The position numbers were made by a program, and so were the translations under genes. 64,000 nucleotides of DNA from Acheta domesticus (lineage: Eukaryota > Arthropoda > Insecta > Orthoptera > Gryllidae), in contig JAHLJT010003656.1 in the NCBI GenBank assembly GCA_031308135.1, forward strand, positions 67,785,484 to 67,849,483, read 5' to 3'. Positions 35,910 to 47,371 of this stretch are shown in pieces. Within the stretch, counting starts at the first letter, position 1, and every line of letters starts with the position of its first letter. The notes below the pieces were generated by a model. It searched no databases and had not been told where the DNA came from. It was given only the letters and a program-made list of their open reading frames with translations.

Positions 35910-37435
35910 CTGGAAATAAGAGGAAAAACATTCAGAACAATACTTGAAAATTAAATATACTGATACAAATTTCAATAGGATTAGCACACTGCATATGTAA
36001 GAAATATCATGGCATCAGTGCAATTCATTACTTCTTACCCCACAACACCCTATTACTGTTAAATCAATTCAGAAAAAAGTTCAATTCTAACTTTCAAACA
36101 ATAGGAGATGCAAACAACCCTGTCCATGAAAGAAAGAGTATGACCACAATGTTGAGAACTGTATGACAAATTTACCTGATTGAACATGAACAAATTTTAA
36201 ATCATTTAAAATTTTAAATCCACACACTGATTTACTATTAAGGTTTTATAGCATCCCCGCTAGTAATTATTCATGAAAAGGTGAACTACTAAAAATCTCT
36301 TCACTACTGCTTCATTTTTATCATTATTTTTAGAGGCACTAATGCAAAAATAGTTATAAGTATGAAACCATGAACATTAGTAGTACTATGAACTATAAAG
36401 GAAATGAATGAATGTAAATGGAAATTAGAAAAAACAGATTAAAGAGTTTACATAGAAGCCACATTAAGAAACACAAAGCATGTAAACACAAAAACTCCAT
36501 GCTGAAGCTAATCATGAAGAAGAGAGACAAAAAAAGAAAAAAGCAGAATTCATGATCAAAAAAAAATTGCAACATCATACAATCTTGCTACATTACACAT
36601 ACACCAAAATATTATCCAAATAATAAATACTTGAAGCATTATTGCATACGACAAAGCAATTTTAAGGAATACCATAAATACCAGCTACATTAAAATACTA
36701 GTCAGAAACAAAGATCTACTTCAATTTTAAAAAATTTTTTAACATCCACTAACATTTCACAAGTCATTGAAAAGCATAATTCATAGCATTTATGTCAGGG
36801 ATTCTCAAAATGTCAAATGCACAACATCACGGTGGCAAGATATACATGTAGGGCAAATTAAACTTTAATTGTTAAAACTTTTGATTTATCACTTTTGTCT
36901 CCACTTCCTAATCTGAAAAATTGATCAATAACTATTTAAAATGATTCACTGGAAGCCATTTACTCATAAAGCATGAAAGGAAATTCACAGGAAAGTAGCA
37001 TAAGGTTCAATGAGAACAAACAATAAGTATCCATCAAATTTACTAAAGCCAAGCAAGAAATCACAAAATTAGTTCAGTTAATATGTGTACATCCGTAACA
37101 TAAAAAGTGTTTGTAGTTTTAGAAATGAAGAATCAATAAATTGTTGAATTAGCATTAAATTTATGGAACAAAAACATCGAAAGAGTCAAATATCTTTACA
37201 AACGTCTTACAGAAGCACTCTTCTATATCTAGTCAAGATTAATTTGTATGCTATTGAATAGAAAGAAACTTAATGATGACATAAAATATAGAACCTGAAT
37301 TATCATTTTGTTTTTCTGGGAAATTCGAAATAAACAATTTGGTTACAACAAATTTGAAAAATTGTTCTGTATTTATTGCCATTAAAATTTATTTCAACGT
37401 CTTATCTGATTAGTATCGCATCAATTCTAGTTACC
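35910..37435. other. Upstream intron or flank of the lifeguard gene; nothing recognised
   Basis: AT-rich DNA following the acceptor at 35910-35911. The expected upstream exon, which must end with one base of a Gly codon, could not be found here or further up to 64 kb. Confidence 0.4.
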
Positions 37436-37439
37436 TTAA

Positions 37440-38344
37440 CCCGAGAGAGGTGGCGCGGGGTCCCTGTGACCCCCACGTATCTTTGCTTAGTTGCAGTTGA
37501 CTAATTTTGCGAGTAAGAAGCTTTAAATTTCACATACCTTTCACACGTTCTTTAACTTTTGTCTGAAACATATAAGCATTTCGCGACAGCGCGGGGGGTT
37601 CCTGGAAGAGCGATAACAGTCGAGCCGTCACGCAAAATGATCTGTCTGACACCGCGCCACCACTTCCGTCGGCAGTGCGAAGAGCTTGCAGCAGTGCTTC
37701 AGTCGTGGGGTACATTGATAGAATGTGTCAGCGTGAAGTGTATTGTTTATTTGTTTGACATTATGAATAATTTGAGGAAAACTTAACTTGTTGTCCTACA
37801 TGCAGTAAAAACGTTTGTAAAGATCATCGCGATGTTTGGTGTAAATAATGTAGTTCAGTGAGAAGAGTAATAAATTGTTGACATGCAACATGTTCCTTTC
37901 CAAATTTTTGATGCAATAATTCATTTACAAATATTTGTGACACCAATACAAAATCTTAAATTTCGTACTTTTTTCTAAGTTGTGTTCGTTGATTTAGAAC
38001 CATTTTCAATTAATTGTTTACTTATTTTTGTGTGAGACAATGTTAGAAAATTAAACTTATTGAATTTTCTGATACCTTTGTCATTGATATTCAGGAAAAT
38101 GTAAACGGGGTCACTACTTAAAATTAAAGATAAATGATAATTTTGTCCTTTTATTTTTTCAATTCCTCATTTGCATGTTTGTTTGTAATAGTGCATTATG
38201 TTAATACAACTTATAAATGATTGATCATTATTAAAATAACTAATTTCACACTTATTTGTAGCTAAATGTAATATTGTAAAGAAATAACTTAAAGGACCCC
38301 GCGCCAACTTTTACATAACTCCGGCAACCGCCACCTCTCCCGGG
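37440..38344. mobile_element. piggyBac-type non-autonomous element, 905 bp, perfect TTAA flanks
   Basis: The left end CCCGAGAGAGGTGGCGCGGG follows TTAA (37436-37439). The right end, CCGCCACCTCTCCCGGG, precedes TTAA (38345-38348). The subterminal GCGCGGGGTCC recurs inverted (GGACCCCGCGCC near 38293). CCC-starting ends and a TTAA duplication define the piggyBac type. No transposase was recognised inside. Confidence 0.88.
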
Positions 38345-38348
38345 TTAA

Positions 38349-40205
38349 GAACGGAAATTAAATGTTTGATATGACGCCAGCCACGACATCGTATGCCTTA
38401 ACAAGTCCGTTACTCTCCGTCGCGGCGCGCCCGTACAATCAAATCGTTCCCGATAAGCCCATATTGTGTTATGTAGAGATTGTAGCAGAGTTGCCGCTGA
38501 GAAAGCAAAAAACGATAAATGTGTATTTTGTTAACGAAAATCGCACGTAAAACAATTCCATTCCAAAAAGGAAATTACTGATTGGGCAACGCGATGTCAC
38601 GAATGTAACGCCGAGTAACTGTCTCAAACTCCCTCCCACTCTTCTCTTTAGCGTTAAGTGGAGCAGAAGGTGCCTATACTGCTCATGTTAAATAGAAGAT
38701 TTTTGATGTACCTTTTCTTTTCAGAAACTATTGAAGGTAGAGCTCAGACATTTTTATAGCATGTATATTACACTACTTTTTTCATTTTTTTTAAACATTT
38801 TAATTCCTGCCTAAATGCTAGAGTTTGTTAAACGCCTCCTTTAATATTAGGACTGAACCACTGGTAATAATCTGTGAAATCTACCATCCATTGTTTCGGA
38901 GAAAACGTTTCTTGAATATGAAAATCTATGGGAAATGGCTTCTTAAGTTCCATAATTTTAAAAAAATGCTCATATAACCAGCTGTTGGCGCTTTGTAGTG
39001 CTCTAGTAGTTTAAATTAGCAACATAACAATGTATTAGCTCTAAAAGTTGCAAAAACATGTAACCAGGGAGCTCCAACAATGTTCGCATGGATGCGACGA
39101 CAATGCGCGAGTGCTATGGTTGGATTTTCATAGTCCACGTGGAAGAACAGAGACCAACCTGCTTTGTGTCTTCGGCAGAGACAGTATTTTGTCTTATGAC
39201 ATAACGATAATACTTCTGCAACCTGTTTATGGTTACATCTCTGAATTGACCTCTTCCCCCATAGTTTTCCCATCACTTAGTTTTATAGTATCAAGCGTTT
39301 GTTTCAATTTTCTACTCGCCCCCATTCACTTTTGATTGTTGCTTATGCTTTCAAATTTTTTATAGTAACATCTATAACATATGGTTTCAATTCCCCCATT
39401 CACTTTAGCTCTTCAGACTTCTTCCTTCACCATCAGCAAGATAATACAAATATTGAATACCATATCTTGAAAGTCAAACTGTCAAACCAAGTCCACATCC
39501 GGTGCACACGTTTATAAAAACAACAGTATCTCAACTTCTATAGAACGTAAACCAAAAATGTAAATTGCATTTTGAAAAGCAAAAATGACATTAACGACAC
39601 CTTCGGTGTATTGAGACACTGCTGGGCAAATCTGCTCTTCTCAAAATGTCCGGTCAGCGAGACTGCAAGAAGAGTTCGGGCTAAGCGATTATTTTTCGAA
39701 AAATTGCCAGGGGTTTCGAAATTCCATTGTTTCTCTGGGGCTTAAAATCAATTGCGAATAACTTCGGCTCAGAATTTAATTGGAAGGACCAGAGAAAGTA
39801 ATGAAAAGCACGAAAGAAAAAAAGTGTTGCACTTTATAACCGGTAACACAGACGCCAATATAAAATATTTTGTTAGTTATTAATGAAACTAGTTTGAAAT
39901 AGGCCTCATGAAATGAGTCTGGCGCTTTTGCAACAAGAGACGTTAAAAGAAGTGAAAAGGCGACATAAGTTTCATTGTGATGTTCCAAGTCAGTGGCGGC
40001 TCCTCACGGGAGCAAGAGAGGAATGCCCTCTTATTTTGTTCTTTTGAATGTATTTATGTAAGAGGGAAAATGTATATTTTTAGTTCCAGTTATCAGAAAG
40101 TATTTGATCGAGTTTTTAAACTGTGTGCGCTTTTCAGGCGACACGAAACTAAATCGCTGAGGAATTCTCGGCGTTTCCTCCTCTCGTGTAGAGGCACCGG
40201 CGCTA
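38349..40205. other. Intergenic; no gene recognised
   Basis: Unassigned DNA. The string CAGTGGCGGCTCCTCACGGG at 39991-40010 resembles a hAT-element 5' end, but no matching 3' end was found. Confidence 0.35.
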
Positions 40206-40433
40206 TACTCTGGTTTTTATTTCTTGGCGCATGAGGGCCTGTCTTCACGATATAATATTGCAAATTTCGCGTCTTTCTCGGTCGAGCCGCTTGACGTCGC
40301 ATGATTGTGACCGTATCGAGCAGTGCTGGCGATTATGCCACACCTAGCGGCACGACCGAGAAGACGCGAAATGCCGTGAGATATTCCATCATGAAAAACG
40401 CCCTCACGCGCCAAGTAATAAAAACCCAAGTAT
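40206..40433. mobile_element. Palindromic MITE family, copy A (arm type 1)
   Basis: The ends are TTTTTATTTCTTGGCGC and its inverted partner, GCGCCAAGTAATAAAAACCC. The core is nearly palindromic (TTTCGCGTCTTTCTCGGTCG against CGACCGAGAAGACGCGAAA) around GTATCGAGCAGTGCTGGCGA. The whole element could fold into one long hairpin. It is non-coding. Confidence 0.82.
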
Positions 40434-40689
40434 ATACTGCGATTTCTCCAACTTTGTCCCTAAAGGCAACTCAAATCCCATCTTCGCAATGGAATATGTC
40501 ACGGCATTTTGCGTCTTTCTCGGTCTTGCCGCTAGAAGTCGCATGATCGCAAGCATTGCTTTATGCTGTCGCAATCGTGCGAAATCTAGCGGAACGACAG
40601 AGAAAGATGCGAAATGCCGTGACATATTCCATCGCAAAGATGGGATTTGAGTTGCCTTGAGGGACAAAGAGAAATGGCAGTATAGATGT
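40434..40689. mobile_element. Palindromic MITE family, copy B (arm type 2)
   Basis: It abuts copy A directly. The core is the same as in copy A (GCGTCTTTCTCGG, GTCGCATGATCGCAAGCA and inverse). The outer arms differ: TATACTGCGATTTCTCCAAC with TTTGTCCCTAAAGGCAAC at the left, inverted at the right (GTTGCCTTGAGGGACAAAG). Confidence 0.82.
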
Positions 40690-40846
40690 CCCACCGACTC
40701 AACGCCGCCTTCTGCGCATACGCAGCCAGTATATTTCTATACTCCGATTTATTCATAGTGTCCTTAGACAAGTCATTTGCTGTTGTCAAGTTGTTACGGT
40801 GTCATTCGGGGAGCTTAAACATCATCTTAGCGACGTCACTGTACAT

Positions 40847-40996
40847 TTGGGTTTTTATTTCTTGCCGCGTGGGGTGTCTTCACTGCTCAATATAGTCGCA
40901 ATCAAGCGGCACGACCGAGAAAGACGCGAAATGTCGTAAAATATTTCATTGTGAAGACAGGCCCTTATGCGCCAAGAAATAAAAACCCCAGGATAA
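40847..40996. mobile_element. Palindromic MITE family, copy C, internally deleted (arm type 1)
   Basis: Type 1 arms are present (GGGTTTTTATTTCTTGCCGC and GCGCCAAGAAATAAAAACCC). Most of the left half of the core is missing; the right half retains GCGGCACGACCGAGAAAGAC. Confidence 0.75.
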
Positions 40997-41075
40997 TAAT
41001 GTTTAATCTCCCGATTGGATGACACTGTAACAGCTGATTTGCGTGAATCGAAGTATAAATAAAGAGAAGATAATT

Positions 41076-41196
41076 TTTGCCACCTCGAACGTTAAGCACT
41101 ATCTTCTGCTCATATGCAGTTTAGGTTTCGCACTACTTCAGTGAATCTGTGCATGCGCAGAAGATCGATAGTGCTTAACGTTCGAGATGGCAAAAG
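41076..41196. repeat. Inverted repeat around GAACGTTAAGCACTATC
   Basis: TGCCACCTCGAACGTTAAGC (41081-41100) faces GCTTAACGTTCGAGATGGCA with one mismatch, then CTTCTGC faces GCAGAAG. The loop contains CATATGCAGTTTAGG. It is probably a small MITE or foldback unit. Confidence 0.7.
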
Positions 41197-41197
41197 C

Positions 41198-41382
41198 TAG
41201 GGAGTTTTTGCACGCCTTAGCGGGCAGCAATCAACTGCAACCTCGATCTTCTGCGCAGATGCACAAAAGTGATGCGAAACTTGAACTGCGCATGAGCAGA
41301 AGATCGATAGTACTTAAAGTTTCAGTGCTTATCGATAGTACCTTCGATTGCATTAATGTTCGAGGGTGCAAAAACTCCCTAA
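41198..41382. repeat. Inverted-repeat element with TAGGGAGTTTTTGCAC ends
   Basis: TAGGGAGTTTTTGCAC at 41198-41213 faces GTGCAAAAACTCCCTA at 41366-41381, perfect over 16 bp. The interior shares CTTCTGCGCA and GCAGAAGATCGATAGT motifs with the adjacent 41076-41196 repeat, so the two are related. Confidence 0.7.
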
Positions 41383-42116
41383 CTCTAATAAACTAACTTC
41401 TCTCTCATCCGAGTCTCCGAGATAAGATTGTGTTCGAGCGTCACGTCTTCAAAGATTGGTCCGGTCCGTTCGCCCGTTCTCAGCATGGAAACAAACTGCA
41501 TGTGGTCGCCGCCCCTTTTCATTCGCTGACGGACACCGCGGGGCGAGTATTCGAGTTACGCTACGAGTGAGCGCTATTCGAGTTACGTCCCCTTCAAAAT
41601 TGAAATAATTATTGACTCTACACAGACGTCGCAATTATGTTATCCTTCTTTCTAACTTGATGTGAAATCCGACACCGAGCGTGACCCTAACGGCAGTAAA
41701 GCTGTCAATGGTGCCCTTTAAGACAACATTGTTTGCCGGGCCGTCGGCGCCGCGCCTTCGTGTACGTGGGCTGTGGTTATCAATGTTTCCTTTTCATTTG
41801 ACAACAGTTCAACAGTTATATGACATGGTTCTACTAGTGTTTGATGTTTCTCTTGTTAGTAAAACGTAGCGTCTGCTAGTTGCATAAAATAAAATTTATT
41901 TTTATTACCGCGTCGAACAGAATAAGTGAAGCAGTGTGTCCGGTATATAAGGTTTGAAACATTCGCAGAGAAAATCACTCAGAAATGGCGAGAGCAGGTT
42001 TTGCATATTTCTGAAGCAATAGCGGTTAAACACCCGACAATGACTCTGCAATAGGTGGGAGAAATGACTGCTGAATTGACAGTGTCATATTTGAACGTGT
42101 TGGTAAAAGGCGGAGT
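41383..42116. other. Intergenic; no gene recognised
   Basis: Moderately GC-rich sequence with short open frames on both strands that show no recognisable motif. Confidence 0.35.
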
Positions 42117-42357
42117 CACTATACCGCGATTTTTCTAACTCTGCCCCTCAAGCTCCTATGGCCACGACGGAAATCACACGCCATTTCGTGTCATTCTCGG
42201 TCATGCCGGTAGAAGTTGCATGATCGCAAGCACTGCTTGATACGGTCGCGATCGTGCGATATCTGGCCGCACGATTGAGAACGTCGCGAAATACTGTGAT
42301 ATATTCCAGCGTGAAGACGGGCCTTGAAAGGCAATGTTAGAAAAATCGCACTATATT
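42117..42357. mobile_element. Palindromic MITE family, copy D (arm type 2)
   Basis: CGATTTTTCTAACTCTGCCC at the left and GTTAGAAAAATCGCACTATA at the right are the type 2 arms. The core keeps GTCGCGATCGTGCGATATCT and GCATGATCGCAAGCACTGCT. It is more diverged than copies A and B. Confidence 0.78.
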
Positions 42358-42502
42358 ACCACAGTATAAATGTGGTATTACTGTGCTTATACGAGTCCGT
42401 ATACTTTGATTGATTTAGAAGTGCGTTTGAAGTTAATCAGCGGTTGACGGTTTCATCCAATCTGGAGCTTGAACATCACCAAAGACGTTACTTTAGCGTC
42501 AG

Positions 42503-42664
42503 ATATACTGCGATTTTCTTAACTGTGCCCCTGACAGGAATCAGATGTTTCGCTGCAATCCAATCGGGAGCTTGTATGTCACTATGGTGACGTTCAAGCT
42601 CCCGATTGGATGAAGTCGTCAACAGCTGATTCCTGTCAGGACCAGTTAAGAAAATCGCATTATA
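42503..42664. mobile_element. Chimeric MITE, copy E: type 2 arms with a different core
   Basis: The outer arms TACTGCGATTTTCTTAACTG and CAGTTAAGAAAATCGCATTA are those of arm type 2. The core is unrelated to the other copies: GCTCCCGATTGGATGA and its inverse around CACTATGGTGACG. Single arms of the new core occur near 41010 and 42447. Confidence 0.72.
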
Positions 42665-43325
42665 AGCTTCCGATTGGATGAAACCGTGAAGAGCTGATTT
42701 ACTTGAAACGCATCTGTAAATAAATCCAATAATATTGGTTACACTGTGCTATTACGAGTCACTAGAAAGGTAAATACCCCGAGTAAGAGAAGCAGAGCAA
42801 AACCGGTGCAGGGCGAGTGCGGCGAATTTATCTGCCAATAACAACCATGTACTTAATTTAGTTCGTGGGAACGAACTGCCTCCATTAAAGAAAATTCAGA
42901 ATGAGGTTAATTACATAATTAATAATTAATGTAATAACAAGTAATTATGTAATTAACAAGTAATTACATAATTCGAACATAAATATTTAAATCAATTTTG
43001 TCCAAAAAAAGGTAAAGGAAAACTTTAGGCCTTCTGGGGGGGGGGAGCATGCCACCCTCCTGGATCCGCCAATGCTCGGAGTAAAGTTGGAGCAAACGGG
43101 CCTAGCCGCGTGCCCGCGCGCCTACGCTCTGTGAAACAATTATTTCTATTGTTAACTGCATCCTGTCTCTTACTACTTACATGGAGTGACACTCGCAATA
43201 GGGGGAGAACATTTCGTAGTAATGAACGTAACAATATTTTGGATTCCCTTTCAGTCACATTGCTTGTGTACTACCGAGCCCCATTTTCTTGGGGAGGGGG
43301 AATTATGCGACGTAACCATGGAGGC
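42665..43325. other. Intergenic; no gene recognised
   Basis: Contains AT-only repeats near 42905-42975 and a G run at 43036-43045. The minus strand near 43072 reads GGCGGATCCAGGAGGGTGGC, which resembles a DNA-transposon terminus, but no partner was found. Confidence 0.35.
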
Positions 43326-43678
43326 TACAAGGAGGAGACTCAACTTCCGGTGTTGGAGGCATGGTGGGGGTATGTACGAAAAACGTCGGCAGCTATTTGA
43401 AAAATACAAAAAAAACCGGGCCCCTTCGCCTTCAGCGACATCACGCGGCGAAAGAAGGAACTTATCTCGGCTTTTCTCGGCCACTAATCGTTAAAATTCG
43501 TTTGGTCCAAGTGGGTCAGTTTGCTGCCATTGGCTGTTTTGAAAGCCTTCGTAGTTCTTTCAATTGCCACGTGAGGTCGCTGAAGGCGAAGGGGCCCTTT
43601 TTTTTGTATTATTTTTCAAGTAGCTGCCGACGTTTTTCGTACATACCCCCACCACCGGAGTTGAGTCTCCTCCTTGTA
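43326..43678. mobile_element. Long-TIR MITE, about 353 bp
   Basis: Terminal inverted repeats of about 110 bp start TACAAGGAGGAGACTCAACT and contain ACGAAAAACGTCGGCAGCTA and GGGCCCCTTCGCCTTCAGCG. The right arm, ending CTCCTCCTTGTA, is the inverse with few mismatches and short indels. The region between the arms is only about 130 bp. It is non-coding; the open frames on both strands are by-products of the palindrome. Confidence 0.8.
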
Positions 43679-44005
43679 GATTTCGTGGACGTAACGTATC
43701 TCGTGAAGAGCTTGGTGTCATTTCCCTATTCCTGCGTCGCGATTCGACACGGTCTGGACGTCATTCACGCTGTGACAAGAGCCAGTCGTGTCGTGCCAAA
43801 ATATTGACTGAAAGAAAACAAGACGTCACGGTCAATGTTTTCAGTCCGATGCTTAAGGCCCATTCACAATGCAAACCTAAGCTTAACGCATAGACCTAAA
43901 ATAACACAAGTGACGGACTGAAGTATTTGCAATATCTAACATAAGCGTAAGCAAAGATTTTCTATTGTCTGTGGGTCATTGTAATTATTGGTTGGATGTG
44001 AGAAT

Positions 44006-44008
<3 letters not shown>

Positions 44009-44042
<34 letters not shown>
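44009..44042. repeat. AT dinucleotide microsatellite
   Basis: About 17 uninterrupted AT units, followed by CA/TA-rich sequence into which the next element has inserted. Confidence 0.9.
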
Positions 44043-44050
<8 letters not shown>

Positions 44051-44066
44051 TACATACACACATATA

Positions 44067-44166
44067 CAGGATGTCCACGTCCACGTAGTTTATTAGACCA
44101 AATATGCTTAGAATTGTCTTAAGAGCTTACTTTCGAAGTTTCGACGTTTCCTCCCCGGACATCCTG
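44067..44166. mobile_element. Tc1/mariner-like MITE, internally deleted copy of the 25.94-kb family
   Basis: It begins CAGGATGTCC and ends TTTCCTCCCCGGACATCCTG, with TA on both sides (44065-44066 and 44167-44168). The interior TTAGAATTGTCTTAAGAGCT matches the right half of the 25939 copy. Most of the left terminal repeat is lost. Confidence 0.82.
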
Positions 44167-45059
44167 TATGTATGTATATATGTATTTATGGTTATGGTAC
44201 CGAATTAATTTCAACTGCGAATAAAAGAAAATTTTCACGAAGCACGACAAAGGACCGGTGGTGGCGCCAAGATTCTGTCCGAACTCCCGCCGGCCACCCC
44301 CCATTAGACACGCGCAGATGTCCGTGACGCTAGAGGCTGCGCGCCCGCGCCTGTCACTGACGGTGCATTCCCGTGGCCCCCCTCGCCCACCTCCTCCCTT
44401 GAGATTCACTGGTTCTTCCCCTGGCCATTAATTACTACCCCTGTTTGACATACGATTGAAGTGAGAGGGAACGAGTGGAAATTTCTCGCTCAGTTCTCGG
44501 CTCAAAAACCTCCGATGATTGGACAAAATTATTTTGCGGCGCACTAACCTTTCGCCAATAGCTACCAAGCTTAAAAAGAATTATGGAAAATTCTAGAACA
44601 TTTTGGGCGAATTTGGTGGGGGAAGAGAGGCTGGAAAGACATCGTGAGCACGGCGCCGAAAAAGAACGTACGAAACAGTCAAGAAGGGAGGGGCGTGTTC
44701 GCCGCGGCGTCCAGCGCCGGCGAGATAAATTTTTTCTAAGCCTTGATTTGTAATTCAGTAAGGGGGATACGTGCACGGCCTCCGAATATCAGTTCAACGT
44801 GAATTTCAGACGCCTATTTTTAGTCAGGATAGCAGAGAGGAAGTACTTTATGCGAAACTCTTGGAAAGAGGAATTTGCATTGCCTTATGATCAGACGGAG
44901 AAACTAAGATTCTCGGCCGCGCTTGGCCGTCAAGAGAGAATCGGCGTACATTTAAGTTAAATTTTGTATCAGTATTATTTTTCTTTGTGTGTGTGATTTT
45001 GGAATTGGGGAGGAGAGCATGCTCGCCGATTTTAGTGGCATTACCATGATCTCATTACT

Positions 45060-45185
45060 GAATAAATGCCACTTATTTTGTTAACCTGATTACAAGACTT
45101 TCATTTTCACCGAACACCGACTTCCACCATCATTAAAATTTTCAGCACACCTTTCTACCTACTGAGCTAACCGGCAGCTAAGTCT
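45060..45185 (-). mobile_element. Possible tRNA-derived SINE relic
   Basis: On the minus strand, GCCGGTTAGCTCAGTAGGTA (45177-45158) contains TAGCTCAGTAGG, a perfect fit to the RNA polymerase III A-box consensus. A good B box is missing (only a GTGTTCGGTG-like string about 50 bases on), so this is not a functional tRNA gene. Confidence 0.35.
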
Positions 45186-45232
45186 GACGTCCCTGCACAA
45201 CGACCCTGCTGTCGCTGCATATATTGAAACGA

Positions 45233-45275
45233 ATTATTATATTATTATTATTATTATTATTATTATCATTATTAT
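45233..45275. repeat. ATT trinucleotide microsatellite
   Basis: About 14 ATT units with one interruption (CATT). Confidence 0.85.
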
Positions 45276-45289
45276 ACGTTTAGCAAAAT

Positions 45290-46190
45290 AAAGCGGCGGC
45301 CGACCTTGTTCAAATAGCGCGGCAGTTATGGCCGTTGCCGCTTGACCCGTTCCGAACGGGTCAGGAGAGCGCGCCAGCGAGAGCGGGATCGTGATCATGG
45401 AATAGCCAGTGGGTAAGAGAACTCGGTACGATACGGACGGACGCGTGGGTTGGAGTGATTTTGGATCATAATCTAGGGACTGAGGAAACGTGAAGTGTAA
45501 TATTGGACAGTGGACATAGTAATAACAGTGTGTAGATGAATACGATAAATATACGACAGATACCGGAGTTAGAATTATAAAGAACTGAGCAAGTGCGAAG
45601 TATAAGGGAAGCTAGTCTCGCCACGTGTCGGTACATGTGATTACAAAACATTCGGCGAGGACGGGAAATTGAGGGCTTATGAGCAACGGGTCTACCGACT
45701 AGACAGTGTGAAAGGAATGGACAAAATAAACATAAATAGTGCTTGGAAGAAAAGTGTTTTGGAGGGAGCATTGTACGGAGGCGTGTGGGCCCCGAGTTGC
45801 AAGCAGCGTCGTCCGGTCGTGGTTCCAGGTAACGACGCCGACCGAGGGCAGCCGAGCAATGCCGATCTGGAGGGGGGGACTGCGCCTCGCCTGGGAGCTA
45901 AGTGAATCGCCCATACAAATGCCATGTTTTCTCTTTCCCTTTGTGTATGGACCAATATTTTAAGAATAAAAAGGAAGTGTGATTGTGATTTGTTAGCAGT
46001 GAATATTAAAAAAGTGGAGAAGTGTCACACCGAGTGTATGAATCGCTATAAAATATTGTCCAGGTTCTTTATATTTCAGTGTGTGTGCATTTCTGATGAA
46101 TGTGTCAAAACCCAAAGCCCATTCGCGAACAACCATCACCTGTCCCACCCATAAAAACATTGTTGAAATGACCTCGAAAGAGGAACTTTT

Positions 46191-46242
<52 letters not shown>

Positions 46243-47371
46243 TACCAATAAGGAGCTTATCGGCAAACATAGGTTTTCAAATCGCGCGCGGTGGCGAGAG
46301 CGACTCGAGAACCGGGCGAACGGATCAGGAGCGGCAGGCCGCGAGAGAAGTACGTGGCGGCTGGGGCGGCGATGGCCGACGCTTAGTAACAGTAACGCTG
46401 TGCGCGGAGCGAACGTAACAATTGGCAATCGAGTGGCATCTATGGCGAAAATGTGACTGTTGGTGGTTGAGGGATTGGAATGAGAACCCCAGTGAACACT
46501 GATGATAAGGAACTACAACTAGTGCGTACATTGACCGCGAAATTAAGAAAAGTGCAGGGCACGTGGGAACGCGCCACTGGAAGACGAAACGGCGGCTCAA
46601 GAGATACTCGGACACGGAGGGACAGAGATGCCGGCCCGCGGTAAATAGTCGAGGTAACGCTGATCCAGTAATATAACCGTGTGTAGTTGGGAACCTATAT
46701 TCGTGAATAGTAGAATCAGTGATAGACCGGAACGCGTAGCTGGTGGAAGTGCTGAAGAAGAATAATGCTGACTGTGGAGAACTAGACATGTCGGTGTTTC
46801 TCCCCTTGTGAGCAGAGGATGATACGAGCTCAATACGGAGTGGGGATTCACGAATAACAAGAATCACGGGACGAAGTGGCAGCGGCCGGCCGCACCGCTC
46901 CCCAAGGTCACCGGACAGTGCAGCGCGGCGTGCTGGGCAGCCAGGGGCCGGACGACCAGCACTCGCGGCGAGGCGGCAAGCAACGTAGAAGGCGAACTGT
47001 TACTAGTCAGGTATTATCAAATAGCCCGGTGGAGAAGTGGGAAGGGAACAGGAAAGGGAATATTCCTATTGAAAGTAGCATAAGTGTAATAACGGGGTTG
47101 CTCGTTGCAGGATAGGTGTATGCACCATGACGTTAAACTAATCAGAAAAGCAAATGGCAGTCGAATGGTTAATTAAGACAATTAATGCCATTGTATGTCT
47201 AGCGTAGAATAGTGAAGCACAGTATCATGTTACAGAAGCAAGTATCATTGTAAATTTTCATGATGAATAAATGTTTGGTTTACCCCGAGCCCATTTACGG
47301 GAAGGACTTCTGCCCCTTATCAATCCATATTATTTTATTTGATCTGTAAAGTACTATACTCACGGTACGTT

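Larger units (their letters stand above)
43679..45059. other. Intergenic with a microsatellite and a MITE copy; no gene recognised
   Basis: Holds the AT repeat at 44009-44042 and the MITE fragment at 44067-44166. The 44.2-44.8 kb part is GC-rich with runs such as GGCCCCCCTCGCCC but has no recognisable coding sequence. Confidence 0.35.

Noticed and set aside
39991..40033. CAGTGGCGGCTCCTCACGGG, like a hAT 5' terminus
   Set aside because: No matching inverted end or 8-bp duplication was found; listed only as a motif.
40093..40694. Open frames on both strands of 70-96 codons
   Set aside because: They lie within palindromic MITE copies A and B and mirror each other.
43110..43807. Overlapping open frames on both strands
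   Set aside because: They are by-products of the long inverted repeat at 43326-43678.
45150..45180. tRNA gene on the minus strand (perfect A box)
   Set aside because: No B box or foldable tRNA; kept as a weak SINE call.
46325..46867. 180-codon minus-strand open frame in the GC-rich block
   Set aside because: No recognisable domain, odd composition, and the lower part overlaps an apparent non-coding GC-rich segment; not supported as a gene.
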